From: Flavobacteriales bacterium UBA6772
GTDB taxonomy: Bacteria > Bacteroidota > Bacteroidia > Flavobacteriales > Flavobacteriaceae
DNA: 64,000 bases
Direction: 5' to 3'
Assembly: GCA_905181765.1 (NCBI GenBank)
Contig: CAJIYW010000009.1
Coordinates: 1 to 64,000 of the forward strand
Each line of letters opens with the position of its first letter. The first letter of the stretch is position 1. A program made the position numbers and the translations under genes. The notes below the pieces were generated by a model. The model saw nothing but the letters and a program-made list of their open reading frames with translations. It was not told where the DNA came from and made no database searches. Positions 25,337-36,447 of the stretch are shown here, piece by piece.

Positions 25337-28189
25337 TTAATTATTTATCGTCCAAGAAAGGTAATATTGAGAACCTGTAGCTCCAACTCCTGGTGCACTA
25401 AAGTATTCTTTTCCTCCTAAATTGGCTCCACCAAATTTAACAACAGATTTTAAATTCGGGATCGTTAAATTGATTTGTGCATCTACAACTGATCTCGCAT
25501 CTATCATTCCATCGTAGTAAGAAGATTGCCATAAGAACTCATCTTGCCATCTGTAGTTTACATTAAACCCAAAGTTCTTAAACAAGTTTGTTTTTCCAAA
25601 CTGCACTTTTACTTTGTGCTCTGGTGTATTAAAACCTGCTTCAAAGTCTGGATCAGATCCTCCTTCTTCTTCAAATTTAGAATATGAATAATTGAAACCT
25701 AAATCAAAGCCATTCAATACTTTTTTCGAAAGTCCAATTCCCAAACCATAAGAACTAATGTCTGAATCTGAATTAGAATCAAAAGCAACTCCTTTGAAAT
25801 CTCCAGAACCCAAAGCCAGTAAAGCAAGAGGAGTTGGCATTGGTGTAGGAGAACCAAGTGCTGGTGCAATATCTACAGCGTCATTTAAAGCAACACTACC
25901 GTACAATGGGGCAACTGCATTTTTACTTGCAATAAAGTCTTCATATTTATTATAGTAGGCATTCACATCAATTGTAACTCCCGCAACAACACCTCTATAT
26001 CCAACTTCATATGCGGTTACATATTCTGGTGCTACAAAAGCAATTTTAGATTTCTTTAAATCTGCAGGATTCCCACTAGCTAAAAAGGCTCCAATGAACT
26101 AGCAGACCAAGAATTATTATATGCCATGTCTCCTGTTAAAACTTGAGAGCTTCCAATATTACTACCAGAAACAGCATTTATATAGCCTGCTAAAGCAGGG
26201 TTAATGCCTAAATTATAAGGTAAAGATCTGTATCTATCAATATTCTCTGGAGCTGTACCTACTAAGATTCCCGCACCAGCATCTAAACCAATATATTGAT
26301 CTTGTGCAGTTGGGTTTCTAAAACCTGTTTGAAGAGAAGCTCTAAAGTTATGTCTCTTGTCTTCTCCAGCAGCATAGGATAAAGAAATTCTAGGAGAAAT
26401 ATTCCCTTTAAAATTAAGCGCTTTGTCATACCTTGCAGAAGCGGTTAACTTTAAACGGTCATCTAACATTCTTTTTTGACCTTGGATATAAGCACCTGCC
26501 TCAGTGTATGAAATTGGCCCATCATAATCGGTAAAAATAGTTCCTTGAGAATCTAAACGATATTCCCTCATAGATCCACCTACTTGTATCTCTGCAAAGC
26601 TGATATAATCTCTTAAGTTTACGTTTGCGTCTGCATGGTACATTTTAGTTCTATCTAAAAATTTAGAACCTGTAACTAAGTTCGGGTCATTTATAACAAT
26701 TTCTTTAGCTGCTTCAAATTCAGGTGTTCCTGGAACTAAACGTCCTCTATCTGCAAAGGCTCTTGCCGCATCATGATTCATTCCTGGCACTCCAAAAGGG
26801 GCTGCAGCTCCTAAATATGCACCCGCATACTCTTGAAACCAATTTGTATCTGAACTCCACGCTCTGTTCACGTTAATCGCAGCAAAACGAGTATCATAAG
26901 AATCTCCTGCATCCTCTGCTGTGGTATATGCTCTTACAAAGAAGTTTTTACCTCTAACCTCTAACCTGTGCTGGGCTAAAGTAAAGTTCTTAATGTTGTA
27001 TCTGTTTTGTCCTTGGTAAATGGTGTTTCCTGAACCAAATTTAGTGTTCCAAATAATTTCAAGTCTGTCATCTCCAAGTGGACGGTAGTTTAAAGAAGCT
27101 CCAAACTTTACACTCTTAGCCTCATTGTTCATGAAGTCAATGTCCCTATACCCTGTTCTTGTAACTCTTGTAGCTCCTAATGTTCCTGCAGGTGTACCAG
27201 CAATTGCGTCAAAATCTAATGTAGTTCCAACTTCATCTCCATACATGTTAAGTCCGTTATAAGCAGTATTCCCCGCGTGACTCATTGAAGTGCCATCGAT
27301 CTCATCTCTATAATCTGTAGCATACCAATCTGTACCTTTTAAATAAGACAAGGTAGCTTTGGCTGCAAAATAATCAGAAAAAGCATATGCCATTCTAATA
27401 TTAAAATCATTAAATTCATTATCTCCAGCAGCTTTCTGACTTGTAATCCCTCTTTTTAAAGAGAAACTAACTCCTTGATCATCAAAAGCACTTTTACTTC
27501 TCATAAACATAATACCATTAAATGCATTTGCACCATACAAAGCAGATGATGCTCCTGGTAAAATCTCTACAGATTTTACATCCAAATCAGAGATTCCTAA
27601 CAAATTACCTACGGCAAAGTTTAATCCTGGTGCAGAGTTATCCATACCGTCAACCAATTGCATAAACCGCTCATTTGCAAATGTTGCAAAACCACGTGTA
27701 TTTACAGATTTAAATGTTAAACTATTCGAGTTAATGTCTACGCCTTTCAAGTTTTCTAAACCGTCGTAAAAAGAAGGTGAAGTAGTGTTCTTAATAGCTC
27801 TTGAGTCTAAACGCTCTATTGTAACTGGAGACTCCATAATACGTTCTGGAGTTCGAGATGCAGAAACCACTATTTCATCAAGAAATGTTTCATTTTCCGT
27901 CAACACAACATCAATCTTTTGATTGTTCTCGGTAACCTCTACTTTTTCTGTTTTATACCCCAAAACAGAAATCTGCTAAGGAAAACGGAGGAGTATCCGC
28001 TACATTTAATGAGAAATTTCCATCAAAATCAGTGTTTGTACCCACTGCTTTCCTTTCTACCTTAATGTTTGCACCAGGTAATGCTTCACCTGTTTTTGCG
28101 TCTTTAACTGTTCCCGTAATAGTGGTTTGAGCCAGCATAGCTGCACTTCCACATACTAAGAACGCTAGTAATAAAATCTTTTTTATCAT
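25337..28189 (-). CDS. TonB-dependent outer-membrane receptor, two frameshifts
   Basis: A signal peptide (MIKKILLLAFLVCGSAAMLAQ) is followed by a carboxypeptidase-regulatory-like domain (GTVKDAKTGEALPGANIKV), a plug domain (EIVVSASRTPERIMESPVTI, GASSALYGANAFNGIMFM) and a beta-barrel to the C-terminal YYLSWTINN. Frames break near 27960 and in 25966-26090. The restored protein is about 940 residues, a normal size. No SusD-like partner is adjacent, so it is not a classical Sus pair; the transported ligand cannot be told. The substrate should be a siderophore, cobalamin, metal or similar. Indels may be sequencing errors since every domain is otherwise preserved. Confidence 0.82.
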
Positions 28190-28352
28190 AATTTGAATTG
28201 GTTTGTTTACTAATAGGCAAATTACAAAAAATAATCAATAATCGATTATTTAACATTAAATTTTATGTTTTTCTTAAATTATTGTTAATTTTTTGCGATA
28301 TTATTTATGCAAAACCACGCTGTAGGTTTTTAAAAAAAACCATTAGTTATCG

Positions 28353-28360
28353 TACATTTG
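28353..28360 (+). promoter_or_regulatory. TACATTTG box of ribF
   Basis: An exact TAnnTTTG match 21 bases upstream of the TTG start codon of ribF. Confidence 0.45.
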
Positions 28361-28381
28361 CTGTGATAAACTCTATTCCTT

Positions 28382-29314
28382 TTGAAAATAGTTAAAAATA
28401 TTGCTAACTTTTCTACAGACGAAAAAACTTTTGTTACCATTGGTACTTTTGACGGTGTTCATTTCGGGCATCAAAAAATACTTGAAAAACTAGTTTCAGA
28501 AGCTAAAGAAGCGGGTAAAAAAGCTATTTTATTAACTTTTTTCCCACACCCACGAATGGTTTTACAAAAGAATGCTACTATAGAATTACTAAATACAATA
28601 GATGAACGCGCTAAGCTTTTAGAAAAAACAGGTTTAGATTACTTAATAATTCATCCGTTTGACAAGGCTTTTTCTAAAACAACTGCTTTAGAATTTGTAA
28701 AAGATATTTTAGTAAACACTTTTAATATTTCAAAATTAATTATTGGGTACGATCATCATTTTGGAAAAAATAGAGAGGGTAATATTAAGCAATTAACAGA
28801 ATACAGCCATTTATATGATTTTATTGTAGAAGAGATTCCTGCACAAGATATTGATGATGTTTCCGTAAGTTCTACAAAAATAAGACGCGCTTTAGCGAAT
28901 GGCAATCTAAAAACCGCCAACAACTATTTAGGCTATAATTTTATGTTAAATGGTTTTGTTGTAAACGGAAAAAAAATAGGCGGAAAAATAGGCTACCCTA
29001 CTGCAAATATTGATGTTAAAGAAGACTATAAACTCATACCAAAAGTAGGGGTGTACGTTGTAAAGTCTCTTATAGAAAATAAAACTGTTTACGGTATGAT
29101 GAATATTGGCAACAGACCTACGGTTAATGGAAAGCACCAAACAATAGAGGTTCATTTCTTTGATTTTGAAAGAGATTTATACGGTAAAAATTTAAAAATT
29201 GAACTGATTTATTTTTTAAGAGATGAACATAAATTTGATTCTCTTGATTCTTTAATTCTTCAACTCAAAGAAGACGAACAAACCTCAAGGAATTATATAC
29301 AGGATAATTTATAA
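28382..29314 (+). CDS. ribF: Bifunctional riboflavin kinase / FAD synthetase
   Basis: 310 residues with a TTG start. RibF phosphorylates riboflavin to FMN and adenylates FMN to FAD. The N-terminal nucleotidyltransferase shows GTFDGVHFGHQ (the H-x-G-H motif) and GYDHHFGKNREG. The C-terminal kinase shows GKIGYPTANI and the NIGNRPTVNG loop. The next in-frame ATG would remove the start of the fold, so TTG is kept. It is followed 49 bases later by serS. Confidence 0.93.
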   Translation: MKIVKNIANFSTDEKTFVTIGTFDGVHFGHQKILEKLVSEAKEAGKKAILLTFFPHPRMVLQKNATIELLNTIDERAKLLEKTGLDYLIIHPFDKAFSKTTALEFVKDILVNTFNISKLIIGYDHHFGKNREGNIKQLTEYSHLYDFIVEEIPAQDIDDVSVSSTKIRRALANGNLKTANNYLGYNFMLNGFVVNGKKIGGKIGYPTANIDVKEDYKLIPKVGVYVVKSLIENKTVYGMMNIGNRPTVNGKHQTIEVHFFDFERDLYGKNLKIELIYFLRDEHKFDSLDSLILQLKEDEQTSRNYIQDNL

Positions 29315-29333
29315 CTTTCTACCTCACAAATTA

Positions 29334-29341
29334 TATATTTG
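29334..29341 (+). promoter_or_regulatory. TATATTTG box of serS
   Basis: An exact TAnnTTTG match, 22 bases upstream of the serS ATG. Confidence 0.5.
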
Positions 29342-29363
29342 CATTTCATAATTCTTAGAAAAT

Positions 29364-30639
29364 ATGTTACAAGTACAATTTATTAGAGAAAACAAAGAAA
29401 CTGTTTTAGCGGGTTTGGCAAAACGTAATTTTGCAAATGCAGAAACTATCGTTACACAAGTTTTAACAGCAGATGAAAATAGAAGAGCTACACAGAGTTG
29501 CTATGGATGATGTTTTAGCTGAATCTAATAAATTATCTAAAGAAATTGGTGGGTTTTTTAAATCTGGTGAAGTACAAAAAGCAACTCTTTTAAAAGAAAA
29601 AACAGGCCAGCTAAAAGAGCAATCTAAAGAATTAGTTGAAAAGTTAAATGACTTTGCTGAAGAGTTACAAAACCTGTTATTTCAAATACCTAACATTCCG
29701 CATGCTTCTGTAAAAGCAGGAAGTTCTGAAGATGACAATGAAAATATTTTTAGCGAAGGAATTATTCCTGATTTAGGTGAAAATGCTTTGCCGCATTGGG
29801 AATTAGCAAAAAAATATGATATTATAGATTTTGAATTGGGTACAAAAATTACGGGTGCTGGTTTTCCTGTATATAAAGGAAAAGGTGCAAGACTGCAGCG
29901 TGCTTTAATTAATTATTTTTTAGATAAAAACATAGAAGCTGGTTATAAAGAATACCAAGTTCCACATTTAGTAAACACAGCATCTGCAACTGCAACCGGG
30001 CAACTACCAGATAAAGAAGGGCAAATGTATCATTCTAATGAAGATGATTTATATTTAATTCCAACTGCCGAAATACCAATTACAAACATGTTTCGTGGTA
30101 ATTTGGTTCAAGAATCTGATTTTCCTATTTGTTGCACAGGTTATACTCCTTGTTTCAGAAGAGAGGCAGGAAGTTATGGTGCCCATGTTAGAGGTTTAAA
30201 TAGATTGCATCAATTTGATAAAGTTGAAATTGTTAGAATTGAGCACCCAGATAATTCTTACCATGCCTTAAGTGGAATGGTAGAGCACATTAAAGACATT
30301 TTAAGAGAGTTAAAGTTACCATATAGAATTCTGCGTTTATGTGGTGGGGATACTGGTTTTACTGCTGCCTTAACATTCGATTTTGAATTATTTTCTACAG
30401 CACAAGACCGCTGGTTAGAAATTAGTTCTGCATCTAATTTTGAAACCTTTCAAGCAAATAGATTAAAGCTTCGTTTTAAAAACAAGCAAGGGAAAAGTGA
30501 ATTTGCGCACACATTAAATGGCAGCTCTTTGGCTTTGCCACGTGTGTTAGCTGGGATTCTAGAAAATTATCAAACAGCAGACGGAATTAAAATACCAGAT
30601 GTGCTAGTACCTTATTGTGGGTTTGATACCATTTCATAA
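29364..30639 (+). CDS. serS: Seryl-tRNA synthetase, with one frameshift
   Basis: Charges tRNA-Ser. The true start is ATG 29364: MLQVQFIRENKETVLAGLAK is the conserved N-terminus. After DENRRATQ near 29495 one base too many shifts the frame, and the remainder runs from AMDDVLAESNKLS to 30639. Restored length is about 424 residues, typical. The N-terminal coiled-coil arm (LLKEKTGQLKEQSKELVEKL), class II motif 2 (CFRREAGSYGAHVRGLNRLH) and motif 3 (ETFQANRLKLRF, LNGSSLALPRVL) are intact. An essential, normally single-copy gene cannot be dead, so this frameshift is most likely a sequence error. Confidence 0.93.
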
Positions 30640-30731
30640 ATAATTTTTAATTCTTGGTATTAATAATCAATCTAAACCCATAAATTAATAAATTTTTTTG
30701 GCTGGAAAACACTAATTAGAAGCCACAACAG

Positions 30732-30854
30732 TCAGAACTTTTTATATTTATTCATTTTTACAAGCGCCTTTAAATACGCACTTATTTGTCCGTTTTTCAT
30801 AAATGTAATTCCATTGCTTTTTATTATTTCATATTGTATTTGTAAAGTGCTCAT
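30732..30854 (-). CDS. Small 40-residue protein, unknown function
   Basis: A compact ORF too short for standard gene finders: it begins MSTLQIQYEIIKSNGI and ends ALVKMNKYKKF. The composition is protein-like, with an amphipathic first helix and a basic tail, rather than random AT-rich translation. It lies alone in the 338-base gap between serS and the TPR gene, transcribed leftwards. I recall similar short flavobacterial proteins but cannot name a family. Only conservation could settle it. Confidence 0.4.
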   Translation of the reverse strand: MSTLQIQYEIIKSNGITFMKNGQISAYLKALVKMNKYKKF

Positions 30855-30963
30855 AATTTTAAATTTAATATGTTTACTACAGGAAAAGCAATTTTAGTGC
30901 CAAAAAAACATACAAGGAATTAAAATACGATTGGTTTAACAATAATTTAAAGCGTTTCTTGAG

Positions 30964-30971
30964 TATCTTTG
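30964..30971 (+). promoter_or_regulatory. TATCTTTG box of the TPR gene
   Basis: An exact TAnnTTTG match, 6 bases from the ATG at 30978. A very short leader would result. Confidence 0.45.
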
Positions 30972-30977
30972 AATTTC

Positions 30978-32792
30978 ATGAGGAATCTCTTTTTTTTTAT
31001 TTTAATAGCTATTAGTAGCTTGAGTATTGCTCAAGATACTAATGAAAAAATAATACAGAATGATTACCTCTAGCTGAAAATTATTATCGAGAAAATGCCT
31101 ATGAAAAAGCAACGCCCCTTTATAAAAAACTATATGATAGCAGTCCTTTTAATTCAAGGTATCTAGAGAGGTTAATTTCCTGTTACCAAGAAACAGATAA
31201 GTTTTTAATTGCCGAGCAATTGCTTAAAGATAAAATAAAAAACAATAAAGATCATGGTTATCTTTATGTATACTTAGGCTACAATTACGAAAAACAACAA
31301 CTAAAAGATACGGCAGAAATAAATTATAAAATTGCGCTAAACTCCTTAAACAAAAGCACTATTTATGCGGCTGTAATTGGCGGCCTTTTTAAAGAATATA
31401 ATTTATTAGACAATGCTATTTTAGCCTATGAAAAAGCAATGCAAATTAATAAAAATGCAAATTATATTTTTCAAATTGCCCAGATTTACGGAGAAAAAGG
31501 TAATTATAAAAAAATGTTTGAATCCTATATTGAGCTAGTTGACAGTAATGATCGATATTTTAATGTAATTCAAAGATATAGCCAGCAAATATATTACAGA
31601 AGATTCTGAAAACGAGGCCAATATTTTATTTAGAAAAACACTTTTAAAAAAATCTGCCAGTAAGCCTAAAGATGTCTGGAATATTTTACTCAGCTGGTTG
31701 TTTACTCAGCAAAAAGACTATACAAAAGCGCTCATTCAAGAAAAGGCTTTGTTCCAAAGAAACCAAGAAGATTTAAGTGCCATATTTACCGTAGGAAAAA
31801 CAGCATTTGAAAACAACGTCTTTTGAACTTCTCAGAAATGTTTCAATTTTATTGTTGAAAAATCAGATACTAAAAGCGAGATCATTAATGCTAATTTATA
31901 CCTCACTAAAATAGCAGTTGCCACTAAAACCCTGAGATAAAAAAGTTGTTTTCAAGTATTTTTAACCGTTTTGGTAAGAATACCGCTACTATTACAATAC
32001 AAGTAGGATATGCTGATTTTTTAACCTTCTATGAGAACAAACCAACAGAAGCAATTATTGTTCTAAAGAGGCCCTTTTGTATGCAAATTCTAAATTTGAT
32101 AAAGCTAGAATTAAACTAAAACTAGGAGATGTTTTAGTTTTTACTGGAAAGTTTAACACCGCTCTTATTTATTTTTCACAAATACAAACGCAATTAAAAA
32201 ACCATGAACTGGCACAAGAGGCACGTTTTAAAGTTGCACAAACTAGTTATTTTAAAGGAGACTTTGATTGGGCAAAAGCACAGTTAAAAATACTAAAAAG
32301 CGCTACAACACAATTGATTGCAAATGATGCTGTCGCATTATATTTAAAAATATCAGATAATGAACCTGTAGACTCTATTCCTTCTGGCTTAAAGCAACTG
32401 GCTAAAGCAGAACTATCTAGCTTTTCAAAATAAAAATGATGCAGCATTAAGTGAATTAAATAATCTTTCACGCAAAAAGAGGTGTTTATAAATGGCTTAA
32501 TACCAGGAGAGGTAATTTATGATGATGTATTATTTTTTCAGGCAAAACTGCTTGTAAAACAAAATAAATACGAACAAGCTCTTCTAAGTTTATCTAAAAT
32601 TATAGCAGCAGATAATCAGGGGTTTTTAACGGATGATATTTATTTTATGATGGCGGAAATCTATCATAATAAAATAAAGAACAGGAAAAGGCTCAAGAAT
32701 ACTATCAGAAAATAATTTTTGAACATCCTTCTAGTATTCACTTAGTAGATGCTCGAAAAAGATATAGAAAGCTTAGAGGAGATAAAATTTGA
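30978..32792 (+). pseudogene. Exported TPR-repeat protein, many frameshifts
   Basis: MRNLFFFILIAISSLSIAQ is a signal peptide. The following TPR-like repeats are spread over at least six frames: AENYYRENAYEKATPLYKKL, LYVYLGYNYEKQQLKDTAEI, AILAYEKAMQINKNANYIFQ, FDKARIKLKLGDVLVFTGKF, KYEQALLSLSKIIAAD and a last RKRYRKLRGDKI ending at 32792. Frame changes lie near 31070, 31605, 31825, 31940, 32070, 32430-32480 and 32690. The restored product of roughly 600 residues would be a periplasmic tetratricopeptide scaffold. The lesion density is far above that of neighbouring genes, so it may be a true pseudogene, although a poorly sequenced stretch is possible. Confidence 0.7.
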
Positions 32793-32853
32793 TAAAAATT
32801 TCTGATTCATCGTTCTAATATTAAACTTTAAATAGAAAACTAAAGACTAAAGA

Positions 32854-33180
32854 ATGTTCATATACAACGTAACTACAAATATCGACGCCACAGTGCATGA
32901 TGAATGGCTAAACTGGATTAAAACTCATATTACTGAAGTTCTAAATACTGGAAAATTTACATCTGCAAAGCTTACGGAAGTTTTAGTAGAAGAAGAAATG
33001 GGAGGCAAAACGTATTCTATTCAGTATGCTGCAAATACAAGAGAAGATCTTGAGAGCTACTACAAATTTAATGCTCCTAAATTACAATCAGAAGGTCTTA
33101 AACGATTTGCAGATAAAATGCTAACGTTTAAAACTGAGTTAAAAATTGTAGAGGAGTTTTACCCAATAAGGGCAAAATAA
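32854..33180 (+). CDS. DUF4286 family protein
   Basis: A 108-residue soluble protein with the DUF4286 pattern: MFIYNVTTNIDATVHDEWLN at the start, GGKTYSIQYAANTREDLESY in the middle and KFADKMLTFKTELKIVEEF-like C-terminus (here RFADKMLTFKTEL). It is a ferredoxin-like alpha/beta fold of unknown function, conserved in Bacteroidetes. In related genomes this family is commonly found between a TPR gene and rsmA, the same order as here. Confidence 0.8.
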   Translation: MFIYNVTTNIDATVHDEWLNWIKTHITEVLNTGKFTSAKLTEVLVEEEMGGKTYSIQYAANTREDLESYYKFNAPKLQSEGLKRFADKMLTFKTELKIVEEFYPIRAK

Positions 33181-33193
33181 TTAAAATAATTTT

Positions 33194-33308
33194 ATGCTTT
33201 TTTAAAAACAGAATAAAACCAGTTGAAACAACTGTAGGGTTTCTTTATAGTTTAGGTACCGCTTTAATTATAGCCTCTTTTAGTTTAAAAAACACTACAA
33301 TTAAATAG
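33194..33308 (+). other. Possible 36-residue single-membrane-segment ORF (needs one-T correction)
   Basis: Reading ATG 33194 with one T fewer in the run at 33198-33203 gives KNRIKPVETTVGFLYSLG followed by TALIIASFSLKNTTIK and a stop at 33306. As given, the ATG frame stops after three codons. The product would be a tiny membrane peptide. It is weak, and listed because homopolymer indels are frequent in this sequence. Confidence 0.2.
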
Positions 33309-33399
33309 CGCGAAAATAAATTCACCCTTCTCATAATTAAAAACAAACTCTAGGTTCTTAATATTGTATATCTCCGAAAAATTATGCAAAATTTAACTG

Positions 33400-33407
33400 T
33401 ACCTTTG
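33400..33407 (+). promoter_or_regulatory. TACCTTTG box of rsmA-mgtE
   Basis: An exact TAnnTTTG match, 26 bases upstream of the rsmA GTG. Confidence 0.5.
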
Positions 33408-33433
33408 TTTTTAAGAGGATAAAAACAAAGATT

Positions 33434-34237
33434 GTGTTTGTAAAAGCAAAAAAACATTTAGGTCAGCATTTTTTAACGGATGAAGGCATTGCAAAAGACA
33501 TTGCAGATGCTTTAACTGGCATTGGCTATGAGGACGTTTTAGAAATTGGCCCAGGAATGGGCGTTTTAACAAAATATTTATTACAACAGAAAGCAAAAGT
33601 TACTGTCATGGAATTAGACAGAGAGTCTGTTGCTTATTTGCATGATACTTTTCCTTTAGAACATATTAAATTAGATACCTCAGCAGCACACTTCTCTGTT
33701 TTAGAGGGAGATTTTTTAAAAAAGGAAATAAAAGAAATATTTCAGAAAAAACAAGTCGCAATTATTGGTAATTTCCCTTATAATATTTCTACTCAAATTG
33801 TTTTTAAAGCAATAGAAAATAGAGCGTTTGTGCCAGAGTTTGCAGGCATGTTTCAAAAAGAAGTAGCTAAGAGAATTGCAGAAAAAGAGGGTAGTAAAGT
33901 CTACGGAATTCTTTCTGTATTAACACAAGCTTTTTTCGATGTAGAATATCTTTTTACCGTTCCGCCAACTGTTTTTAATCCACCACCAAAAGTAGATTCT
34001 GGTGTTATAAGATTGGTAAGAAAAAAGGATTATTCTCTTCCTGTAGATGAAAAAATATTTTTCAGAGTTGTAAAAACAGCTTTTAACCAGCGTAGAAAAA
34101 TGTTGCGTTCTAGTTTAAAATCTTTCAACCTTTCTGAAACTTTAAAAGAAGACCCTATCTTTACAAAACGTCCAGAACAGTTGTCTGTGCAAGCTTTTAT
34201 TTCTCTAACGCAAAAATTAATAGAAAATGGCATTTGA
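33434..34237 (+). CDS. rsmA: 16S rRNA dimethyladenosine transferase
   Basis: 267 residues with a GTG start. RsmA (KsgA) dimethylates two adjacent adenines near the 3' end of 16S rRNA during small-subunit maturation. KKHLGQHFL at the start, the SAM site [12 protein letters not shown], and the catalytic NFPYNIST are present, plus the C-terminal RNA-binding helices ([13 protein letters not shown]). It overlaps mgtE by 11 bases, so the two are coupled. Confidence 0.95.
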   Translation: MFVKAKKHLGQHFLTDEGIAKDIADALTGIGYEDVLEIGPGMGVLTKYLLQQKAKVTVMELDRESVAYLHDTFPLEHIKLDTSAAHFSVLEGDFLKKEIKEIFQKKQVAIIGNFPYNISTQIVFKAIENRAFVPEFAGMFQKEVAKRIAEKEGSKVYGILSVLTQAFFDVEYLFTVPPTVFNPPPKVDSGVIRLVRKKDYSLPVDEKIFFRVVKTAFNQRRKMLRSSLKSFNLSETLKEDPIFTKRPEQLSVQAFISLTQKLIENGI

Positions 34238-35576
34238 AATTACAAATGAATTTCTCGAAAACCTAGTTGGTTTTATTGATAAAAAAAACGATTCTAAAAT
34301 AAAAAATATTTTTGAAGATGTGCATTTTGCAGATATTGCAGAAGTTTTAGATGAGGTTAGTTTTGATGAGGCTATTTATATTATAAAACTTTTAGATAGC
34401 GAAAAAACATCAGAAATTCTTACAGAGTTAGATGAAGATACTCGAGAAAAAATTCTAGAAAATTTCTCAGCAAAAGAAATTGCGAATGAAGTTGAAGAAA
34501 TGGACTCTGATGATGCTGCCGATATTATTGGTGAACTTTCAGAAGAACGTCAAAAACGTGTAATTAATGAACTTGAAGACACTGAGTTAGCAGAAGATAT
34601 TAAAGAATTATTATCTTATGGAGACGATACTGCCGGTTCTTTAATGGCAAAAGAATTGGTAAAAGTTTACGAAACTTGGACGGTTGCCGGATGTATGCGA
34701 AGAATAAGGGGGCAAGCTCAAGAGGTTACAAGAGTGCACTCTATTTACGTTGTAGATAAAGGAGATAGATTAGTTGGTAGGTTGTCTTTAAAAGATTTAA
34801 TTGTTGCCAAATCAGATCAAAAAATTGCAGATATCTCTAAAGCTAAAGTAGATGCTGTAAACGTGAACGAAGATGATGAAACCGTTGCTAGAATCATGGT
34901 AAAATACGATTTGGAAGCAATACCTGTCGTAGATGATAATAATGTTTTATTAGGTAGAATTACAATTGATGATATTGTTGATCTTTTAAAAGAAGAAGCC
35001 GACAAAGATTATCAAATGGCGGCTGGTTTAACGCAAGATGTAGATTCAGATGATAGTATTTTTGAATTGACAAAGGCGCGTTTACCATGGTTATTCTTAG
35101 GTTTAATTGGTGGTGTTGGTGCTTTTATAATTATGGAAGGGTTTCAAGATGTATTTAGTAAGTATGCTTCTTTATTCTTTTTCACTCCTTTAATTGCGGC
35201 AATGGCTGGTAATGTTGGTGTACAATCTTCTGCAATTATTGTACAAGGTTTAGCAAATGATGATGTAAAGGGGAGTATTAATAGTAGGCTTTTAAAAGAA
35301 ATGCTGTTAGCGGCTTTAAATGGAGTTATTTTAGCACTTTTCTTATTTCTTTTTGTGTGGGTTTATGAAGGTAAAATAGACCTGGCCCTAGCAATCTCGG
35401 TGTCTTTAGTTGTCGTTATTATTATTGCAGGATTAATTGGTACGTTTGTACCTTTATTTTTAAATAAAAGAGGTGTTGACCCTGCAATTGCAACGGGACC
35501 TTTTATTACAACCTCTAATGATATTTTTGGAATATTAATTTACTTTATGATTGCTAAAATGATTTTAGGAATCTAA
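34227..35576 (+). CDS. mgtE: Magnesium transporter MgtE
   Basis: 449 residues. An N-terminal acidic helical superhelix (about 1-125, [15 protein letters not shown]) is followed by two CBS domains (about 130-255) and five membrane helices forming the dimeric Mg2+ channel. The pore-lining [16 protein letters not shown] and the C-terminal [19 protein letters not shown] are typical. Mg2+ bound between the cytoplasmic domains closes the channel, so regulation is intrinsic. It overlaps rsmA at its start and ends at a terminator. Confidence 0.94.
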   Translation: MAFEITNEFLENLVGFIDKKNDSKIKNIFEDVHFADIAEVLDEVSFDEAIYIIKLLDSEKTSEILTELDEDTREKILENFSAKEIANEVEEMDSDDAADIIGELSEERQKRVINELEDTELAEDIKELLSYGDDTAGSLMAKELVKVYETWTVAGCMRRIRGQAQEVTRVHSIYVVDKGDRLVGRLSLKDLIVAKSDQKIADISKAKVDAVNVNEDDETVARIMVKYDLEAIPVVDDNNVLLGRITIDDIVDLLKEEADKDYQMAAGLTQDVDSDDSIFELTKARLPWLFLGLIGGVGAFIIMEGFQDVFSKYASLFFFTPLIAAMAGNVGVQSSAIIVQGLANDDVKGSINSRLLKEMLLAALNGVILALFLFLFVWVYEGKIDLALAISVSLVVVIIIAGLIGTFVPLFLNKRGVDPAIATGPFITTSNDIFGILIYFMIAKMILGI

Positions 35577-35607
35577 AAACCTTCCTAAATTAATAGAAAG
35601 GTTTTTT
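35575..35607 (+). terminator. Terminator after mgtE
   Basis: Arms AAAAACCTT and AAGGTTTTT with a short AT-rich loop, ending in T6. It begins at the mgtE stop codon. Confidence 0.75.
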
Positions 35608-35768
35608 CTTTTTCTTTTCAATTTTAGATACAGGTTCTTCACCGTATATCCGCAATTACTCCCATTCGTGCAGAAAATAAATTAACCACACATCAAAAAT
35701 AATTTTTACAAGCTTCATAACTATACGGAAAGCCGAGCGTGAAATTGCGGGTTTCCGCAAAACCAACA
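35608..35768. other. Intergenic stretch with GC-richer inverted motifs
   Basis: It contains CCGTATA and TATACGG, CCGCAATT and AATTGCGG, and a small TTGCGG/CCGCAA hairpin. The pairs are interleaved, not nested, so no single stem explains them. No ORF is present. It could be part of a small RNA or a decayed repeat; I cannot name it. Confidence 0.3.
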
Positions 35769-36447
35769 TTAATCTATAATACCTAGTTCTTTTGCTTTTA
35801 ATATTAAATCTATATTATTAATAGCATTTAAATCTGTTCTTAAGTTTGCTAATTTTGTTTCGATAGACCTTAGTTTAATTTTAATTCCGTCCGTTTTTAG
35901 TAATAATCCCTTCTAAATTAGCAATTTTTACGTGTTTCGGAAGTTCCTTTAATATTTGAAGCGCTACCTCATCCATTTGGATTTGAACAATATTTCTACG
36001 CAGTATTTTTTGATGTATTTCGTGGGTATAATAATACTCATTGTGCAATATTTTTTGCACTGCAAAACCTATTTCTGTAGCATCGCATTTACTTTTTAAT
36101 AAATAAGCATTAGGGTTTAAATTACTAATTACATTGTACACTCTATTTGTTTCTGTATGCCCCGTAATTACCCCTATTTTAATATCTATTTTATTCTTTC
36201 TAATGGCTTTTATTAATTCTTCACCTCCTTTTAAATTGGTTTGCTGTGTGGCATTATCAAAACTTAAATCTGTAAATAAGATTTGAAAAGGAGTGGTGTT
36301 TTCGTTTGATTTTATCAACTCAAATGCCGCATCACAATTATTTATAGTCACCACATCAAAACCTCCTAACTCTTTTAAGTAGAAACGTATTCCGTCTAGT
36401 GTTAATTGATGATCATCTGCAATTAAAATTCTAATTTTATCTGCCAT
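35769..36447 (-). CDS. Response regulator, frameshifted before its DNA-binding helix
   Basis: A receiver domain at residues 1-125: acidic pocket D11-D12, phosphoacceptor D60 in FTDLSF, Thr in GVITGHTET and Lys in AYLLKSK. A C-terminal LuxR-type output domain follows (MDEVALQILKELPKHVKIANLEGII). The first frame ends in KNGRN at 35881, but one base off the sequence continues IKIKLRSIETKLANLRTDLN and LILKAKELGIID to TAA 35769-35771, the expected recognition helix and tail. Its start overlaps the histidine kinase end by 11 bases, so the two are a coupled pair. Confidence 0.82.
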
